From Paramarasmius palmivorus (lineage: Eukaryota; Basidiomycota; Agaricomycetes; Agaricales; Marasmiaceae): 64,000 nucleotides of DNA. The notes beneath the pieces are model-generated. The model did no database searches. It saw only the letters and a program-made list of their open reading frames with translations, and was not told the DNA's origin. Positions within the stretch are counted from its first letter, which is position 1, and each line of letters opens with the position of its first letter. Shown in pieces: positions 23,098 to 35,216 of this stretch. Both the position numbers and the translations under genes were made by a program. The stretch covers positions 241,439-305,438 of the forward strand of contig JAYKXP010000069.1 in assembly GCA_037176845.1 (NCBI GenBank), written 5' to 3'.

Positions 23098-25386
23098 CCA
23101 TTAAGCGTAACGCGTGCAAGGAATCGAGTTCCTTGCCTCTTCGGAATGTTGTAAGACGTCGTAATACTGGGGCGAAATGAGCGGTGAAAAGAGAGGCGGG
23201 AAGGTTCAGGAAGGAATGATTATGGTAAGACGGGGGCAGGGTAGCTGTAGGTAGGTAATGTTTTTCCAGACAAATTACAGGCCCATCGAATCTGATGATA
23301 GTGGTTGATAAATCTGGGCCTTGGCGAGACTAATAAAGGTAGCAGGGTGATGTCCAAAGAGGGTTATATGAATGACATTTTGATGTAACGCTGTGATAAG
23401 ATTTTTGACAGAAACTGCGTGATACATGGCGACAACCGGAGTAATAGCAATTTTAGACTCGCCGATCCTCCGTGTTCCTCCGTTCTTGTGAACACAAGTT
23501 ACAAGACTTCCAGAGCTGAGATAGGTGTATATACGGACCTGCTATAGTCACAGGATTTGGGTAGAGAGCACTGAAAGCCGCTGAGGAACTAGTTCCAGCA
23601 CCATGCCATGTCAAGTCAAGCACTCGAGACATTGGCTGAAACGAGGTAGAACTTCGACAACGTTTCGTCTCGCTCTTACCATAGGAACCAAAATGAACGA
23701 TCTGAGGAGATCCACGAATATGCGATGCAGGATCACGATGTCACAGTCCTACGAACTGCAGCTGCTGGCCTTTAGCCAACCGGAAGATATTGACCAATAC
23801 CATGAACATGCTCCTCCGAAACTCCTTGGCAGTAACTACCAATCGACGTTCCGAATAACTCGCAAATGGTGTAAAGATCTGAACCCTTCTGAAGACAAGG
23901 AGATTAAACGCTATGCCCGTCCGGTGGACACTCCTGATATCGATCACTGAGTACGGTTGCCTGAAATCGATCAGGTCACGGTAACTTCGAGGTAACCTCT
24001 GTGGGGAGAAGAATCTTCGCATGCAGCAAAACGGTTCGCGAGCTCATAGGTAGCCGGTCGTAGTATCGTCCTATTGAGTTTAGGCTGGTAGGCACGTTCG
24101 CAATCTGTGAGTTCCTGGTGACTTGAACCGCTGGCCAGATCTGGAAACATGGTAACTGTTGAACGTGGAAAGTCGACTCCAAACGCTTGCTGGAGAACTT
24201 GAAGGCGGACCCGAAGATGAAACTGGGACTGTTGAGTCTTGACCGGATCTATGGCATCTTAAGCCGAATGTATAGTGTTTGAATGGGGACCATTCTCTCT
24301 GCCTACTATATTCAGTACCATTCGGCTTTTCTGACGTTGCCACTTGACTAGCCTGAGAACGCTTTGAACATCGGCGAAAAACCCCACCGATAGGTAATAC
24401 TTAGGTGATGTGCAGATCTGGAGGCAACAAAGAGTGGAGAAGGGTTGCAAGACGACAAGGAAGGACTGGGAAACGTCAAGAGGTAACCAGCGACAGAAGA
24501 TCAAGAATGGTGGCTTACTCATAATAGTGCACAGGTCGTGGTCCTATCAGAAAGTTGATGCAGCACAAATAGACGGCTCTCTGCATCCTGCAAAGATCAT
24601 ATTATAGCCTTCTCATGATCCAGATCTTAATGAAGGGCGACAGCCACAGGTGATCTACCGGGACGATGGTGTCAAACGGAAAGATGTGAACCTATTGGGT
24701 CCTGGAATTTAGCATTCTGGGTTTGGTCTGGGTTCGAATGAAATTCTGGCAACGGCGAAAGGTATCCGCCGTGTGGACGGTCAGATACTCTGTGCTTTCG
24801 GCCCTGGATAAGTAAGTAGTAGCGGATGGGCGGATGGAGGCGCTTTGGAGCCCGACTCGGAGTGGAACATCCAACGCTCGTTCCTTGGATCCCTCTCCTA
24901 CATCTTGATTCTTTTGTGATCGTTCTATTCTTGAAAAACCAGTGTGAAAGGAACAGATGGAACAGCGAGGCAACGGTGTGTAGTGGTGGTTGCTGGGCAA
25001 CGACCCACGTGGCCGAAGAGTTCTGGAATGACACAATTGAATGGCGCTCACGGCAGTCTGGCGTTTCACATAAATAGCCGCCTTTCATTTTCTTTGAGTT
25101 TTTCACTGACCGGGGCCCCTCGCTACTAACCTTTTCATCTTATTTTTCTAGGTCAATCACTTGTTTGCCACTCCACAACGCCCATCCAGGTCTTGTCACT
25201 CGTTTGAACTGCCTCACGGGGGTCCAATTGATTTTTTTTGATTTGCCTCGAGGCCCGCATCACCAACGCACAAGATCCTGTCTCAATCAGCGCTTCTTAT
25301 TCCGCGTTTAGGATCCCCTATAAAATTCAAGTCTCTCACAGACATCCTGTTGTCTTTCCCCCTTCTCCTCCCCCAAGTATCGCGCC
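23098..25386. other. 2.3-kb gene-poor region
   Basis: Holds the promoters of the DUF6533 gene (left) and the bestrophin gene (right). Reading frames at 23603-23950 (+), 24410-24607 (+) and 24672-25106 (-) have no recognisable domain, weak composition and no supporting neighbour exons. Some of 23600-24650 may be decayed coding or transposon DNA. A pyrimidine-rich stretch (about 25130-25380) precedes the bestrophin ATG, as is common before highly expressed fungal genes. Confidence 0.4.
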
Positions 25387-27240
25387 ATGGTCTCGTCAAA
25401 TCCTCTGTTCCGTGGTGGGATGTCCATCAGGAAAAAGTTTGCGGCCACGGTCATCAACGATATATGGCCGGAAGTCGTCTTTTTCTCTCTGGTCGCTACC
25501 AGTAAGCTGCTACATACATTACTGAGACGGTATGACTGACATCCTTCGTAGTGGTGACCTTGGTGTCCGAAAAGACCGACACAAAGCTGGCGTTTAAGAA
25601 CAGCTTGCTGACCGTTCTCGGTACAGTTCTCGGTTTGGTCATTTCGTTCAGAACGAGTTCGGCGTATGAGAGGTATCAAGAGGGTAGAAAGATGTGGACT
25701 TCGGTATGTCTATCTTGCCTAATATCGTCTCCTTCTAATGTCCATCTCTAGATCACGACCCTTTCAAGGAACCTCGCACAAACGGTATGTGCTAAAACCG
25801 GTGGAGCTGATCTGAACACTAACTGATGGCTCCTTTCAGATTTGGATTCATGTCCCTAACGAACGCCCCCCAAAAGAAGGCCAACGCCAAATCTCCGTCC
25901 TCGAATCCATCGTCGAAAAGAAAACCATGATCAATCTCATTCAAGCGTTCTCAGTATCTGTGAAGCACTATCTTCGTGGCGAAAGCGGTGTCTACTACCA
26001 GGACCTCTACCCCCTCATCTGCTTCCTCCCACGATACACCGGTGGTTCTCGCACAGATGCCGATATGTTACCGATGTGGCATGCCTCCGAGGATGGTGAA
26101 CATCCTTATGATCATTCCGAGCAGCCGGCACATCCTCGGTCGTCGTCAACGATGTCTGAACCTATTCCCATTCTCGAGAAAAGGCCTGGTAATTCAAGGG
26201 CCAACTCTATCTTTTCCACCTTGGGCCGTAAGAAACGTCATTCGTTCGATCCGGAAAAGGTTCTTCCTACCGTGCATGTTCACCGGCCATTGAAGCCCGC
26301 CAGGAACCCGCCTGAGACGACTATCTTCGATTACTTCCCTTTCCTACGAGTATTCAAGATGATCGCCAAGTTGTTTAGGAAGAGAAGGGAAAGCGATGAG
26401 AGTATCGGATGGCGAGGATTGTTGCGAAGGAGATACAAACACGCGGCACTAGGCGACTCGAACGTTCCTGTTGAAATCAGTTTGTTCTTGCACAAGTGAG
26501 TACCGATATTTCCCACAGTCGTAATTCTCTGACGTTCGTATTCATAGCTACACAAACTATATCATTCGTATGGGTCTTGTTCAGCCCGCTGTCGCGTCTG
26601 CCCTCGTCAACACCCTCGGAATGATGCAAGACACGCTCAGTAACCTCGAACGTATCGGAAACACGCCTCTGCCCTTCGCGTACCAGGCGCACTTGCGAAT
26701 GTCGCTTTGGTTAGTCTTACCTCTGTGTCCTTTCACAAGTATCCCGCTTACTGAAACTTCATTCCAGGATCTATCTCTTCTTCCTTCCATTCCAAATCTA
26801 CACCGACATGAAGTACCTCACGATCCCTGCCTCTGCCTTTGCCGCATTCTTGTTGCTTGGTTTCTTGGAAATTGGACAGGAGATGTGAGTTTCACTGAAC
26901 TACTATTAGAGGAATCAAAGTTAACCTGACATCGTGCAGCGAAAATCCCTTCAATTACGACGCCAACGACTTGGATCTTGACGGCTTCTGCCTCAACATC
27001 CAACGCGAACTCCACGAAATCACCGCGCACACCAGTCCTGAACCATTCGACTTTATCTACTCGACATGGAACCAGCCGTTCGCACCGTCGGATCGTCGTA
27101 CTGCTCAGGATATCATTGACGCTGGTCTGGACGCTTACACGAGGAAGGGAGATTCGAACGTCGAGCCAGGTATGATGAGTTTGAGAAGGACGTTGTTGCA
27201 GGGATGGAAGGATGTTGATCTGCAGACGAGGAAGATTTAA
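25387..27240 (+). CDS. bestrophin-family (UPF0187) anion channel
   Basis: Membrane protein of the bestrophin/RFP-TM chloride-channel family as found in fungi. The ATG at 25387 gives MVSSNPLFRGGMSIRKKF. The first membrane region is WPEVVFFSLVATMVTLVSEK over an intron; the next is FKNSLLTVLGTVLGLVISFR with TSSAYERYQEGRKMW, the best family motif. A long hydrophilic insert (about residues 150-270, Ser/Pro/Arg-rich) follows, then VPVEISLFLHNYTNYIIRMG, HLRMSLWIYLFFLPFQIYTD and IPASAFAAFLLLGFLEIGQE with IENPFNYDANDLDLDGFC, the conserved acidic C-terminal signature. About eight exons, near 490 aa, ending at 27240. Probably transports anions across the plasma or vacuolar membrane; not tested in close relatives as far as I can say. 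Confidence 0.86.
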
Positions 27241-27790
27241 GTCTTCCTCGGTTGCTCGTTCTTCTCTGTTGTCTGCTGATGTGGTTGCTTCGCTTTTTGC
27301 TTTCGGAAGTTCAAAATTGGGTTTGGGGGAACGAATGTGATTTCAAAAAGTAGTCTTGGGTTTTGGGACTCGCTAGAGTAAAAAGCGCTGGTAATGGGAA
27401 CAGTGAAGTAGTTGGACATACACATACATATCACATTGCATACACGTATTTAATATCTATAGTAGTCCCACTGTGTGGGAGCACATACAATCAAAAACGT
27501 ATCTTGTTTTTCGATTCTTGATACATGTGACCTGGACATTGTCCCACCTCGCCACATGGTCTGTTTGCCGGACAAGTGGCCAAAAGGCTTGGCCACCTAA
27601 ACTGTACACAACAGAGAGGCCGGAAAGAAGTGGGATGTCAATATGAATAACGTATCAGAGTATGTAGTTGGTGATAAAATAGATAGTTTCTAGTAAACAT
27701 AAGCTGTGGCGGGTAATAAACATGCTTTGGAAGGAAAACAGATGCGACTTCGCCGTGGACATGAAGTCATATAGTACGCTAGAGATCCGA
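27241..27790. other. intergenic between convergent genes
   Basis: About 550 bp of 3' flanks of two convergent genes. A small perfect inverted repeat (TCCCAC-tgt-GTGGGA, 27466-27480) is present. No gene seen. Confidence 0.4.
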
Positions 27791-29281
27791 TCAGTTCAAG
27801 GACTCTACCATCATAGCAAAGGCGCTTACACTTGTGATTGACCACTCTGTGCAAACGGCGTCAAGACGGGCATTTCTGGCTTTGATACAGTCCTTGCAGT
27901 GAATGTCGGTTGTTTCCTCTAGTATCTGTTGTCTGATCAAGCTTGTGGGAACACCTGTCAGAGAGCAAAAACCCGGGTGTTATTACTGTAGGTCATGAAC
28001 CAGACACAGCTCTGGGAACTCACCAGCTTTCATGTCTTTCATGATCTTCACGATACCACGATTCCAGCCGTCCCTCAATGCCTGTTGGTCCTGGAAGGTG
28101 CACCGCTTCGTAAGATTATGCAGTGCAGGCTCCGTCATCAACAGTTGCGTTAAGATTGATTTTCTCGTCTGGTGCAAGTCGTTCAACCTCCGAAAGTACG
28201 AGGGTCCAATTCGCGAGACGGTTGTGGCGTCGATGATGGATGGGTCTAGCATGAGCATGTGGGATGAAGCCGCGATAGCTATATCTTCCATGTCGTGATA
28301 TGCCGCCAGTGCGTAGATGTCAAGAGGATAGATAGGAGAGCAGGTGAGGAGGTATTTGGAGAGATGGGAGTATTGTTTGATGCACGTCCTAGGGTTGATC
28401 CCATAATGAGGCATGAGGTCGATACCTTGCACGACGATTTGCAAGGTGGAATGGCATATAGGGCTCTTCCAAATGAAGTCGTCGAGGATGGGGTTGTAGA
28501 CCGACTGCAGAATTACATGCAGTTCGTAGGAAGTGAGTTCGGAAAGTGGCACGACCCTTTGAGTTGCGTTCTTCTGTTCCAAAGGCAGGACGCCCCCGAA
28601 ACCGTTATTGGACGCTTCTATCAACGTGGCCTCATCGACATAGAAGACGGTCAAGTCTCCAGTGATGAAGGCGGTATCGGCAGGCGGTCTCCTCTGATCT
28701 GAATCGGCAGCAGTGAAGGTGTGGGATAAGCTCATTGTGGGTTCAGCGATCGTGTCAGGAGCAGACCCACAAGGAGACCCAGATGTGAACGAAGTCGATT
28801 CGTCTGATCCAGAATCCAGGTATCGATCATCGGTGACCGCTGGGCAGTGGTACATCTTGCTGCAGGGCCAAGTTGACTGCTCGGAGAGTGAGGATAGTTC
28901 GGTGTATGTTTGATTCGAGAATCCTAAGCGCGAATCGGAGTGCTCGTTACTAGAAGGTAGAGTATTCGTTACGGTGGCATAGACGGACAAAGGTGACCGC
29001 GTTGGGATACTCCCCTCGTGAAAACTATCGGCCTGCGACAAGAACTAGGTGATACTCAGGATCAGCATATGCGTCAAAGAGTTAATGATGTGCGTACGTT
29101 GCTAGATACCGTCGGTGAGGTTATATAGCCTACAGAGCTGCTGCTGAGATACGAACTTGAGTCCCTAGCTAGGAGGAAGGAAAGCGACTTACATGGCGGG
29201 TGGTTCGTAGGCCTCATGCAGGAGAGCTTCAAGTTCTGAAAATGTAGACTGTGGGACCCATTGATCCTGAAGTGACTCCAT
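27791..29281 (-). CDS. BTB/POZ-like domain protein
   Basis: Resembles the large Agaricomycete group of BTB-domain hypothetical proteins. The ATG at 29281 gives MESLQDQWVPQSTFSELEAL; two further 5' exons join through ISVGYITSPTVSSN to the main exon at 29032-28027. After a Ser/Thr-rich leader the fold reads DLTVFYVDEATLIEASNNGF, RVVPLSELTSYELHVILQSV, then the helical back part SKYLLTCSPIYPLDIYALAA, MEDIAIAASSHMLMLDPSII and ASRIGPSYFRRL-like sequence. The last exon (GVPTSLIRQQILEETTDIHC) contains a C-x2-C pair (HCKDCIKARN) and ends at 27791. About 430 aa. No catalytic motif; such proteins often act as adaptors, but here that is inference. Confidence 0.7.
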
Positions 29282-31118
29282 TCCTGAACTTTCTTGCTCA
29301 GTGAGGGATATTTTTGTTTATCTCGCCTTGGTTAGTCCTATCAACTTAAAACGAATCCTGTATCCATACTCAATATGAAATCATCTGCACGAGGCTCACA
29401 CGCCCAAAGAGACCCTAGGGTCTATCTTTTCTTTTCGTCCAGGGCTCTGGTACCTCTATCCCTTTCGGCGTTGTGTTGAAGGCCCAGACTTCTAATGGAA
29501 GAAAGAATTCGGTACTTCTGATATGTCGCAATTGAAATTACACTAACCCACAGAGTAGGATCTATGGTTCGCAAGAACTGTGGGTGGCGTCAAGGATAAA
29601 TGAAATATCGATATCTTGAAACCGACCCCACCATTTACATATTCCACTGCGGCTGAGTGAACCCCTTTGCATCCACACGAGTAAGAACTCTAACTTTGCC
29701 GAGGTATGTATTGCCTAATTTCCGACATGGAAGTCTCTAGTGCTCTGGAATGATGTGCGTGGGTAAGGGTTCACAGCGATGATGCGGCAAAAAATGTCAT
29801 AGATGCGTACAACGGTGAAATAGGCATGAATTGGCTTTGTCAATGTCGACGTGACTCTTCAACGCCTCAAAGGGAGATCCTTTCTTGGTCGACGAGCCTC
29901 GTGGACTGATAGCAATTAAACATTCCGCGACGACGTTCATTACGCATTGACATACGTAGCGAACTTTCTAGAAGCTAGGGTATTAATAAAGCTGGGTATA
30001 AGACACAATGTACATCACCTTAACTGTTCGTAATTCGAAGTGGTCCCCGTTGTCAGGTGCACGAACAAGAGAAAGATCGTTTGCAATCTCCTCATTGGGT
30101 AGAGGTACTCCGAATATGTAGTCGTGAGTGAGGACCCACCAAGCCTCATCAGGAATTCAAGGTCCAAGGGAATAATGACCACCTTTGGCGAGAATTCCAG
30201 CGCTAAGGTGGACAAGAGGAACATTTTGAGGATGAACGTGTGTATCGTTTGCCTGTGGACTGCACCAAGGCCAAGTTGACTTGAAGCGGAAAAAAATCAA
30301 CTAGCTTCGGGTAGTGGCAATGCCTTGCATTGTACAGTGCTTGACTGGCATGCTCAGAACAGTAAGCCAATCGCCATAATTGATGCAACTGGAACCCAAG
30401 GGTCTAGGGGGGAATGTCCACCTTCGACGAAAACCCCAATGCCAGCTAGAAAAAATCGAAGATAATAGAGCATTTCCGCAACCATATTCCTACCGCTTTT
30501 CGGTATTAGCCGAATGAGTTCAATAAGCTTTTGAGTAGCCTGCTTCTGGGCTGTTGCCTGTTGCTGCGGATGGGAACTTCTAGCGGCGTTATCCGGACGC
30601 AAAAATGAGCAATCGTCTCTGGACTATGATTAGGTCAAGTTGACCAGTAGCGGGAAAAAACTCAACTAGCCTTGGGTGCTGGCATTGTCATTTACCGTGC
30701 CGGTATTTGTCTGGCATGCCAAATCAGAAAATACAGCAGCAAGCCAGTCACTACAGACAAGATCTAGATGGCTAGCGACATCTATGTTGCAGCCTGCGGG
30801 CTAACAAACATTTGAGTACATGGAAGTAGAAGTTGAAAGTGAAATATTAATAAACATTGAATAAACAAGCCGGCACCTACCCGGCGCACCTCCACTTCCA
30901 CACCGACCTGCTTTCACTAACGTGTATATACCTCGAACTCTGCCTGTCCTTATGAGGAGTTTCTCAGCTGGGTAATGGCGACATGAAAGGACGAAACAGA
31001 ACCCGGCGCCAATTTAGTTCTTAGCAATTGATCAGATAATTTTTTGCAGGTGTACCTAAATGACTCGGAAGCCCCGTTCCTTGTTTCCCACCTCCACTTC
31101 CATCTTTACTCCACCGCA
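29282..31118. other. 1.8-kb gene-poor region with a diverged duplication
   Basis: Upstream flanks of the BTB gene (left) and the NCS1 permease (right). Minus-strand frames at 30015-30224, 30203-30388 and 30354-30602 are hydrophobic in part but look like products of the duplicated segment described separately. No gene is recognised. Confidence 0.45.
30145..30728. repeat. diverged direct duplication, about 220-340 bp per copy
   Basis: Two segments recur in the same order. Segment A: 30148-30235 and 30386-30475 share ccaaggg, gaccacctt/gtccacctt and gcgagaattcca/acgaaaacccca. Segment B: 30268-30366 and 30630-30740 share caagttgac, agcgg-aaaaaa-tcaactag, gggt-g-tggcaat and ctggcatgc. The second copy carries extra sequence between A and B. 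Identity is roughly 70-80 percent by eye, so it is an old duplication. Confidence 0.6.
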
Positions 31119-33042
31119 ATGTCGAGCGATGAGGTCAAGCACACGACGGATGTAGAGAAAGCCCGTGTCAGTTTCGACTCGGGGAGTCTGCCAGATGAAG
31201 TTCAGCTCGAGAAGCAGGCCAATGCGAATGCTCTGACCAAAAGATTGTTGACATTGGGTGTGGAAGCTAGAGGTAAGTCCCGTTTATGTTTTTATGGACC
31301 CGAACTAACCGCAATTTTTGAAAGGAATCCATCCTGTCCCCGAGAACAAACGCGTCGATAGCCAATACTACAAAATCTTCTTCATCTGGTTCACATGCAA
31401 CTTCAATATCCTATCGTTTTCAGCAGGAACCCTTGGACCGGTTGTATTTGGATTGGGAGTGAAGGAGAGCTGCTTGGTGATATGGTTGTTCACGATGCTG
31501 TGTGCTGTCCCCCCAGCTTATCTGTGCGTTTTTCGGCACCATATGCCTAACCCGTTGTTCTTATGTCAATATCAGTGCGACTTGGGGGCCTAAGCTAGGT
31601 CTGAGACAGATGGTTCAAGCTCGTTATAGCTTTGGGTACGTCGAGCTACCTCGATTTCGGCCCCAGGCTAACTCTAACTAGGTACTATGGCGTCATATTA
31701 CCTTGCATCCTCAATCTCATCGGCATGATCGGGTTTTGCATTTTAAACGCAATTCTGGGAGGGCAAACGCTTGCTGCTGTAGCAGACGGAAATCTCAGTT
31801 GGACGTGAGTATCTTTCACACCTGCTCTACTTTCACCAGACTCATCAGCCAACTCCAAAGAATCGGAATCGTGATTATAACCGTTATCTCTTTGGTTGTA
31901 CGTAATGTCTATGCAGTGGCTCGCGGACCAACTCTGACGCATCGTTAGCTCTCTTTCTGTGGCTATGACATCCTCAATTGGTATGAACGGCTTGCCTGGT
32001 TCCCCGTTCTCGTGGTCTATCTTGTCGCCCTCGGTGTTGGAGGAAAGGACCTTTCCTCAGTTCCATCCTCCGAGCCAGTCACCGCTGCTCATGTGTTGTC
32101 CTTTGCGAGTACAATCGCCGGTTTCGTTATCACATATTCCAGCTTAGCGTCAGATTTCACGACATATTATCGAAGTGATGTACCTGGGTATGTTTCATTT
32201 TGATACGCTCTAATTCCACAGCTCTCATACCCGTTCAGATGGAAGATATTCTGTTATACCTTCTTTGGATTCACCATTCCAATTGTAAGTTGGCTCATCT
32301 CACGTTTTTCTACATTCCTCACCTGTGACTGTAGGCTCTTGTTCAATGCCTAGGCGCTGCTGTAGCCGCTGCGGCACCTTCCATCCCAGCTTGGGCAGAG
32401 GCCTCTGAAACTCCTGGTGGTCTACTACTCGCCATGTTGACACCGGCTGGTCGAGGATTTGCAAAGTTCCTCACAGTGCTACTTGCATTGTCGGTGACGG
32501 GTAACATCGCCGTGACGTTTTATAGCGCATCTCTCAATGTTCAGATCTTCATACCAAAACTGGTCGTTGTACCAAGATACGTGTTTTCAGTTGCAGCACT
32601 TGGCGTGTATGTCTTCACCGTGTTTCATTGTTTTCTTGAGAGCTGACCAGTAAATGTTTAAAGTGTTCTACCGTTGGCTATAGTTGGCGCGCATCGTTTC
32701 TACGACGCACTGCTCAACTTCCTGAGCATCATCGGGTATTGGGCCTCAGCATATGTCGCAATAGTTCTGGTGGAACATATCGTTTTCCGTCGCCTTACCT
32801 TTTCGAATTACGACATTAACGCATGGAATCAGCCTCGACTACTACCGACTGGAATCGCTGCTCTGGCTGCCGGGATATTGAGCTTCGGTCTGGTGGTCCC
32901 GTGTATGGATCAGATCTTGTATATAGGCCCCATCGCACAGGAGGGTGCCGGAGATATAGGGTTTGAAGTAGCATTTTTCCTCAGTGGTCTACTCTACATC
33001 CCATTTAGAGCACTGGAGGTTCGGCTGAGAGGTAGACTTTAG
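31119..33042 (+). CDS. NCS1 purine-cytosine permease (Fcy2-like)
   Basis: Plasma-membrane nucleobase:cation symporter of the NCS1 family, fungal purine-cytosine permease branch. The ATG at 31119 gives MSSDEVKHTTDVEKARVSFD. Motifs: GIHPVPENKRVDSQYYKIFF, NILSFSAGTLGPVVFGLGVK, LGLRQMVQARYSFGYYG (typical of helix 3 region), ILNLIGMIGFCILNAILGGQ, FVITYSSLASDFTTYYRSD (substrate-binding helix), ALVQCLGAAVAAAAP, LSIIGYWASAYVAIVLVEHI, then FSNYDINAWNQPRLLPTGIA. About nine exons and near 500 aa, ending at 33042. Probably imports adenine, guanine, hypoxanthine or cytosine. No lesion seen. Confidence 0.9.
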
Positions 33043-33214
33043 ACTGTATTACATCTGTGTTGACATATTAAATTGTATCTGGTTGCGGTGTACATCCGGT
33101 TCTAACTCAGATTGTGGCTCCAGAGTCCAATTTGAATATGGTCGCTTCAGTTTCGAAAGAGCGTGACTGGGTGTGACAGTTACATATTTCTCTCTGAACA
33201 GCTCTGAATTCACG

Positions 33215-35057
33215 ATGGCAGTCAGTGCTGCAGACGTTAGGAGTGTCCTTCCCATCCCTGGACCCTCTTCCGCTTCTGCAAGTCGTGGATCAGTCAAGAA
33301 ACAAGCTTCGCAGTCACTGAGGAAACCGGAAGGAATATCCCGAGAATTATATTCCCTCATTGGTCCATCTGCACCGTCACTGGCAGCACAACTTGCAAAA
33401 CCGCGGCTCAAACAAAAACCAAATCTAGGAGGTGGTGGAAAGGTTAAATGGTATGATTGAAAAGGCTGGGAATGGGCGAACAATGCTGAACGACAACGAC
33501 AGGGAGTGGCGGAAGTTTAAGAATGGTGCTAGAAGTGATTCGTTGGAGTTGGGACATTGGGTGAAAGCTTCGACGGATTTCGATACTGGTGTGTGTTCCT
33601 TTATGTTCTACCTTCGTTCAATGCTCATGGCAATCAATAGAGTACGCTTTTGCAAAATACAATGTCCAACCTCCTTCGTATACATGGTCACAAGACGAAT
33701 ACTCTCGACTTTTGGAAGGTCATTACCCTCTTCGCTAGTTCAGCTCAATTCTTGCAACTGAAAATATGAATAGACACGGACTGGACAAGAGAAGAAACCG
33801 AATACTTGTTCAACCTAGCCCGAGACTACGACTTGAGATGGTATGTCATTCACGACCGATACGCCAGCCCAACGGGGAGGGACCGTTCAATCGAGGTAAG
33901 CCATATTCTTCCTGCAATGCGTTCTTACCTACCATTCCTCAATAGGACCTTAAGGATCGGTACTTTAGTGTTTGTCGAAAACTTGTGCGAACTAGAACGT
34001 GGGCGGGCGATGAAGCCAGCAAAAACCAGCTCGTCAATTCTTTCCAATATGATAAAGGCACGTGTCGTATGCATCGTGTATTTCATTACAGACCTTATGT
34101 TTCACTACAGAGAGGGAGCAACTGCGTAAACGATACCTGATGAGCTTAGAGGCTCGAACTCCGGAACAGATTACAGAGGAAGAAGCCTTATACCTGGAAG
34201 TCAAGCGACTAGAACAAAACGAAAGGAGATTCAGAAAAGAGAGAGAAGACCTCTTACGCACCATCGCGGGTATCGAATCCGGCCTGCCTGACATTACTGA
34301 CGACGATCCCACAATCAGCCTATCCTTGGATGTAAAGAAGAGGAAAAACAAAGGCTTGGATCTCGACATTCCTGCTACACCAAATCTGACTGCTCCAGTC
34401 ATGAAGAGACCGGGATCGGTGAAGAACGCTGCGTACGGTAAGTTACTACTTTTTGCGTCATGTTTCCGGTGACGTCTGACATACAGACACGAGCAGATGC
34501 CCAACATTGTATTATTCGCAACGAACCTTCCAGCACTATGCCTGCTACAAAAGCAGCACATACACCATCATACATGCGATCATACAAACTGCCAGTACCC
34601 AAAGCCGCAATTGCACCAAAGGTCACGCAAGCACTCGCAGAACTCGGTATCCAACACAGTCGACTTGTCATGCCGACCAAAGACAACTGTGCCCTCTTGG
34701 AGTCGTTATTAGAGGCCACTACAGCCTTGGTAGAGACTAAGAAGGTAATAGACAGGGTAGACTACGAGATCAAAGTCCTGCAGTCACAGCTGGACATTCG
34801 TGATACGGAAGGAGAAGGCGGCGACGGTGCCAGTGAGATGGCAGCCGATGATGGGGAAGTCATTGACGACGACGGGAGAGCCCAGAGCGTCGTGAGCACA
34901 CGAAGTGGAAGGAGTCGAAAACCTGTAAGTTTCTTTCGCTTTACGTCCAGCCTCCAATCTAAAGGTCATATAGAGTCGCCGTTCCATGTCTGTGTCGTCG
35001 GTAGATACCTCCGTTGCGGGTGCACACCGAGCCACAAAGCGTCAAAAACGAAGCTGA
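33215..35057 (+). CDS. SWC4/DMAP1 homologue, SWR1 and NuA4 complex subunit
   Basis: Nuclear protein shared by the SWR1 H2A.Z-exchange and NuA4 acetyltransferase complexes. The ATG at 33215 gives MAVSAADVRSVLPIPGPSSA, with the ADVRSVL element typical of the DMAP1 N-terminus. KPEGISRELYSLIGPSAPSL and KVKWEWRKFKNGARSDSLEL (over an intron) lead to the SANT-like region SRLLEDTDWTREETEYLFNL with ARDYDLRWYVIHDRY. A coiled-coil region follows (REQLRKRYLMSLEARTPEQI). The C-terminal DMAP1 domain contains LGIQHSRLVMPTKDNCALLE, and the tail is acidic then basic, ending ATKRQKRS at 35057. About ten exons, near 500 aa. It converges on the glomulin-like gene with a 159-bp gap. Confidence 0.88.
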
Positions 35058-35216
35058 TGATGGCGCGTCTCTTGTTCGTCATGTGTAGTATTAGCTTGTA
35101 TCGAATATTATTGTTATCGAACTCGTTGGGGGCGGAGGATTAGTAGCCTCTAAATCATGCCTTCCCAGCTAGATTCACGATTCGGATCAGAGTAATACAG
35201 GATCTTTCATTTGTGA

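Noticed and set aside
23603..23950. 115-codon plus-strand frame as a gene
   Set aside because: No domain, no spliced continuation, atypical composition; both strands show similar-length random frames nearby.
24672..25106. Overlapping minus-strand frames of 125-144 codons
   Set aside because: Two different frames of similar length over the same bases with no conserved-looking segment; likely chance.
27983..29041. Start of the BTB-like protein at 29041
   Set aside because: That codon is TTG; two upstream exons with an ATG at 29281 join in phase through good splice sites.
30015..30602. Small hydrophobic minus-strand proteins
   Set aside because: They overlap the diverged direct duplication and are not conserved in frame between its two copies.
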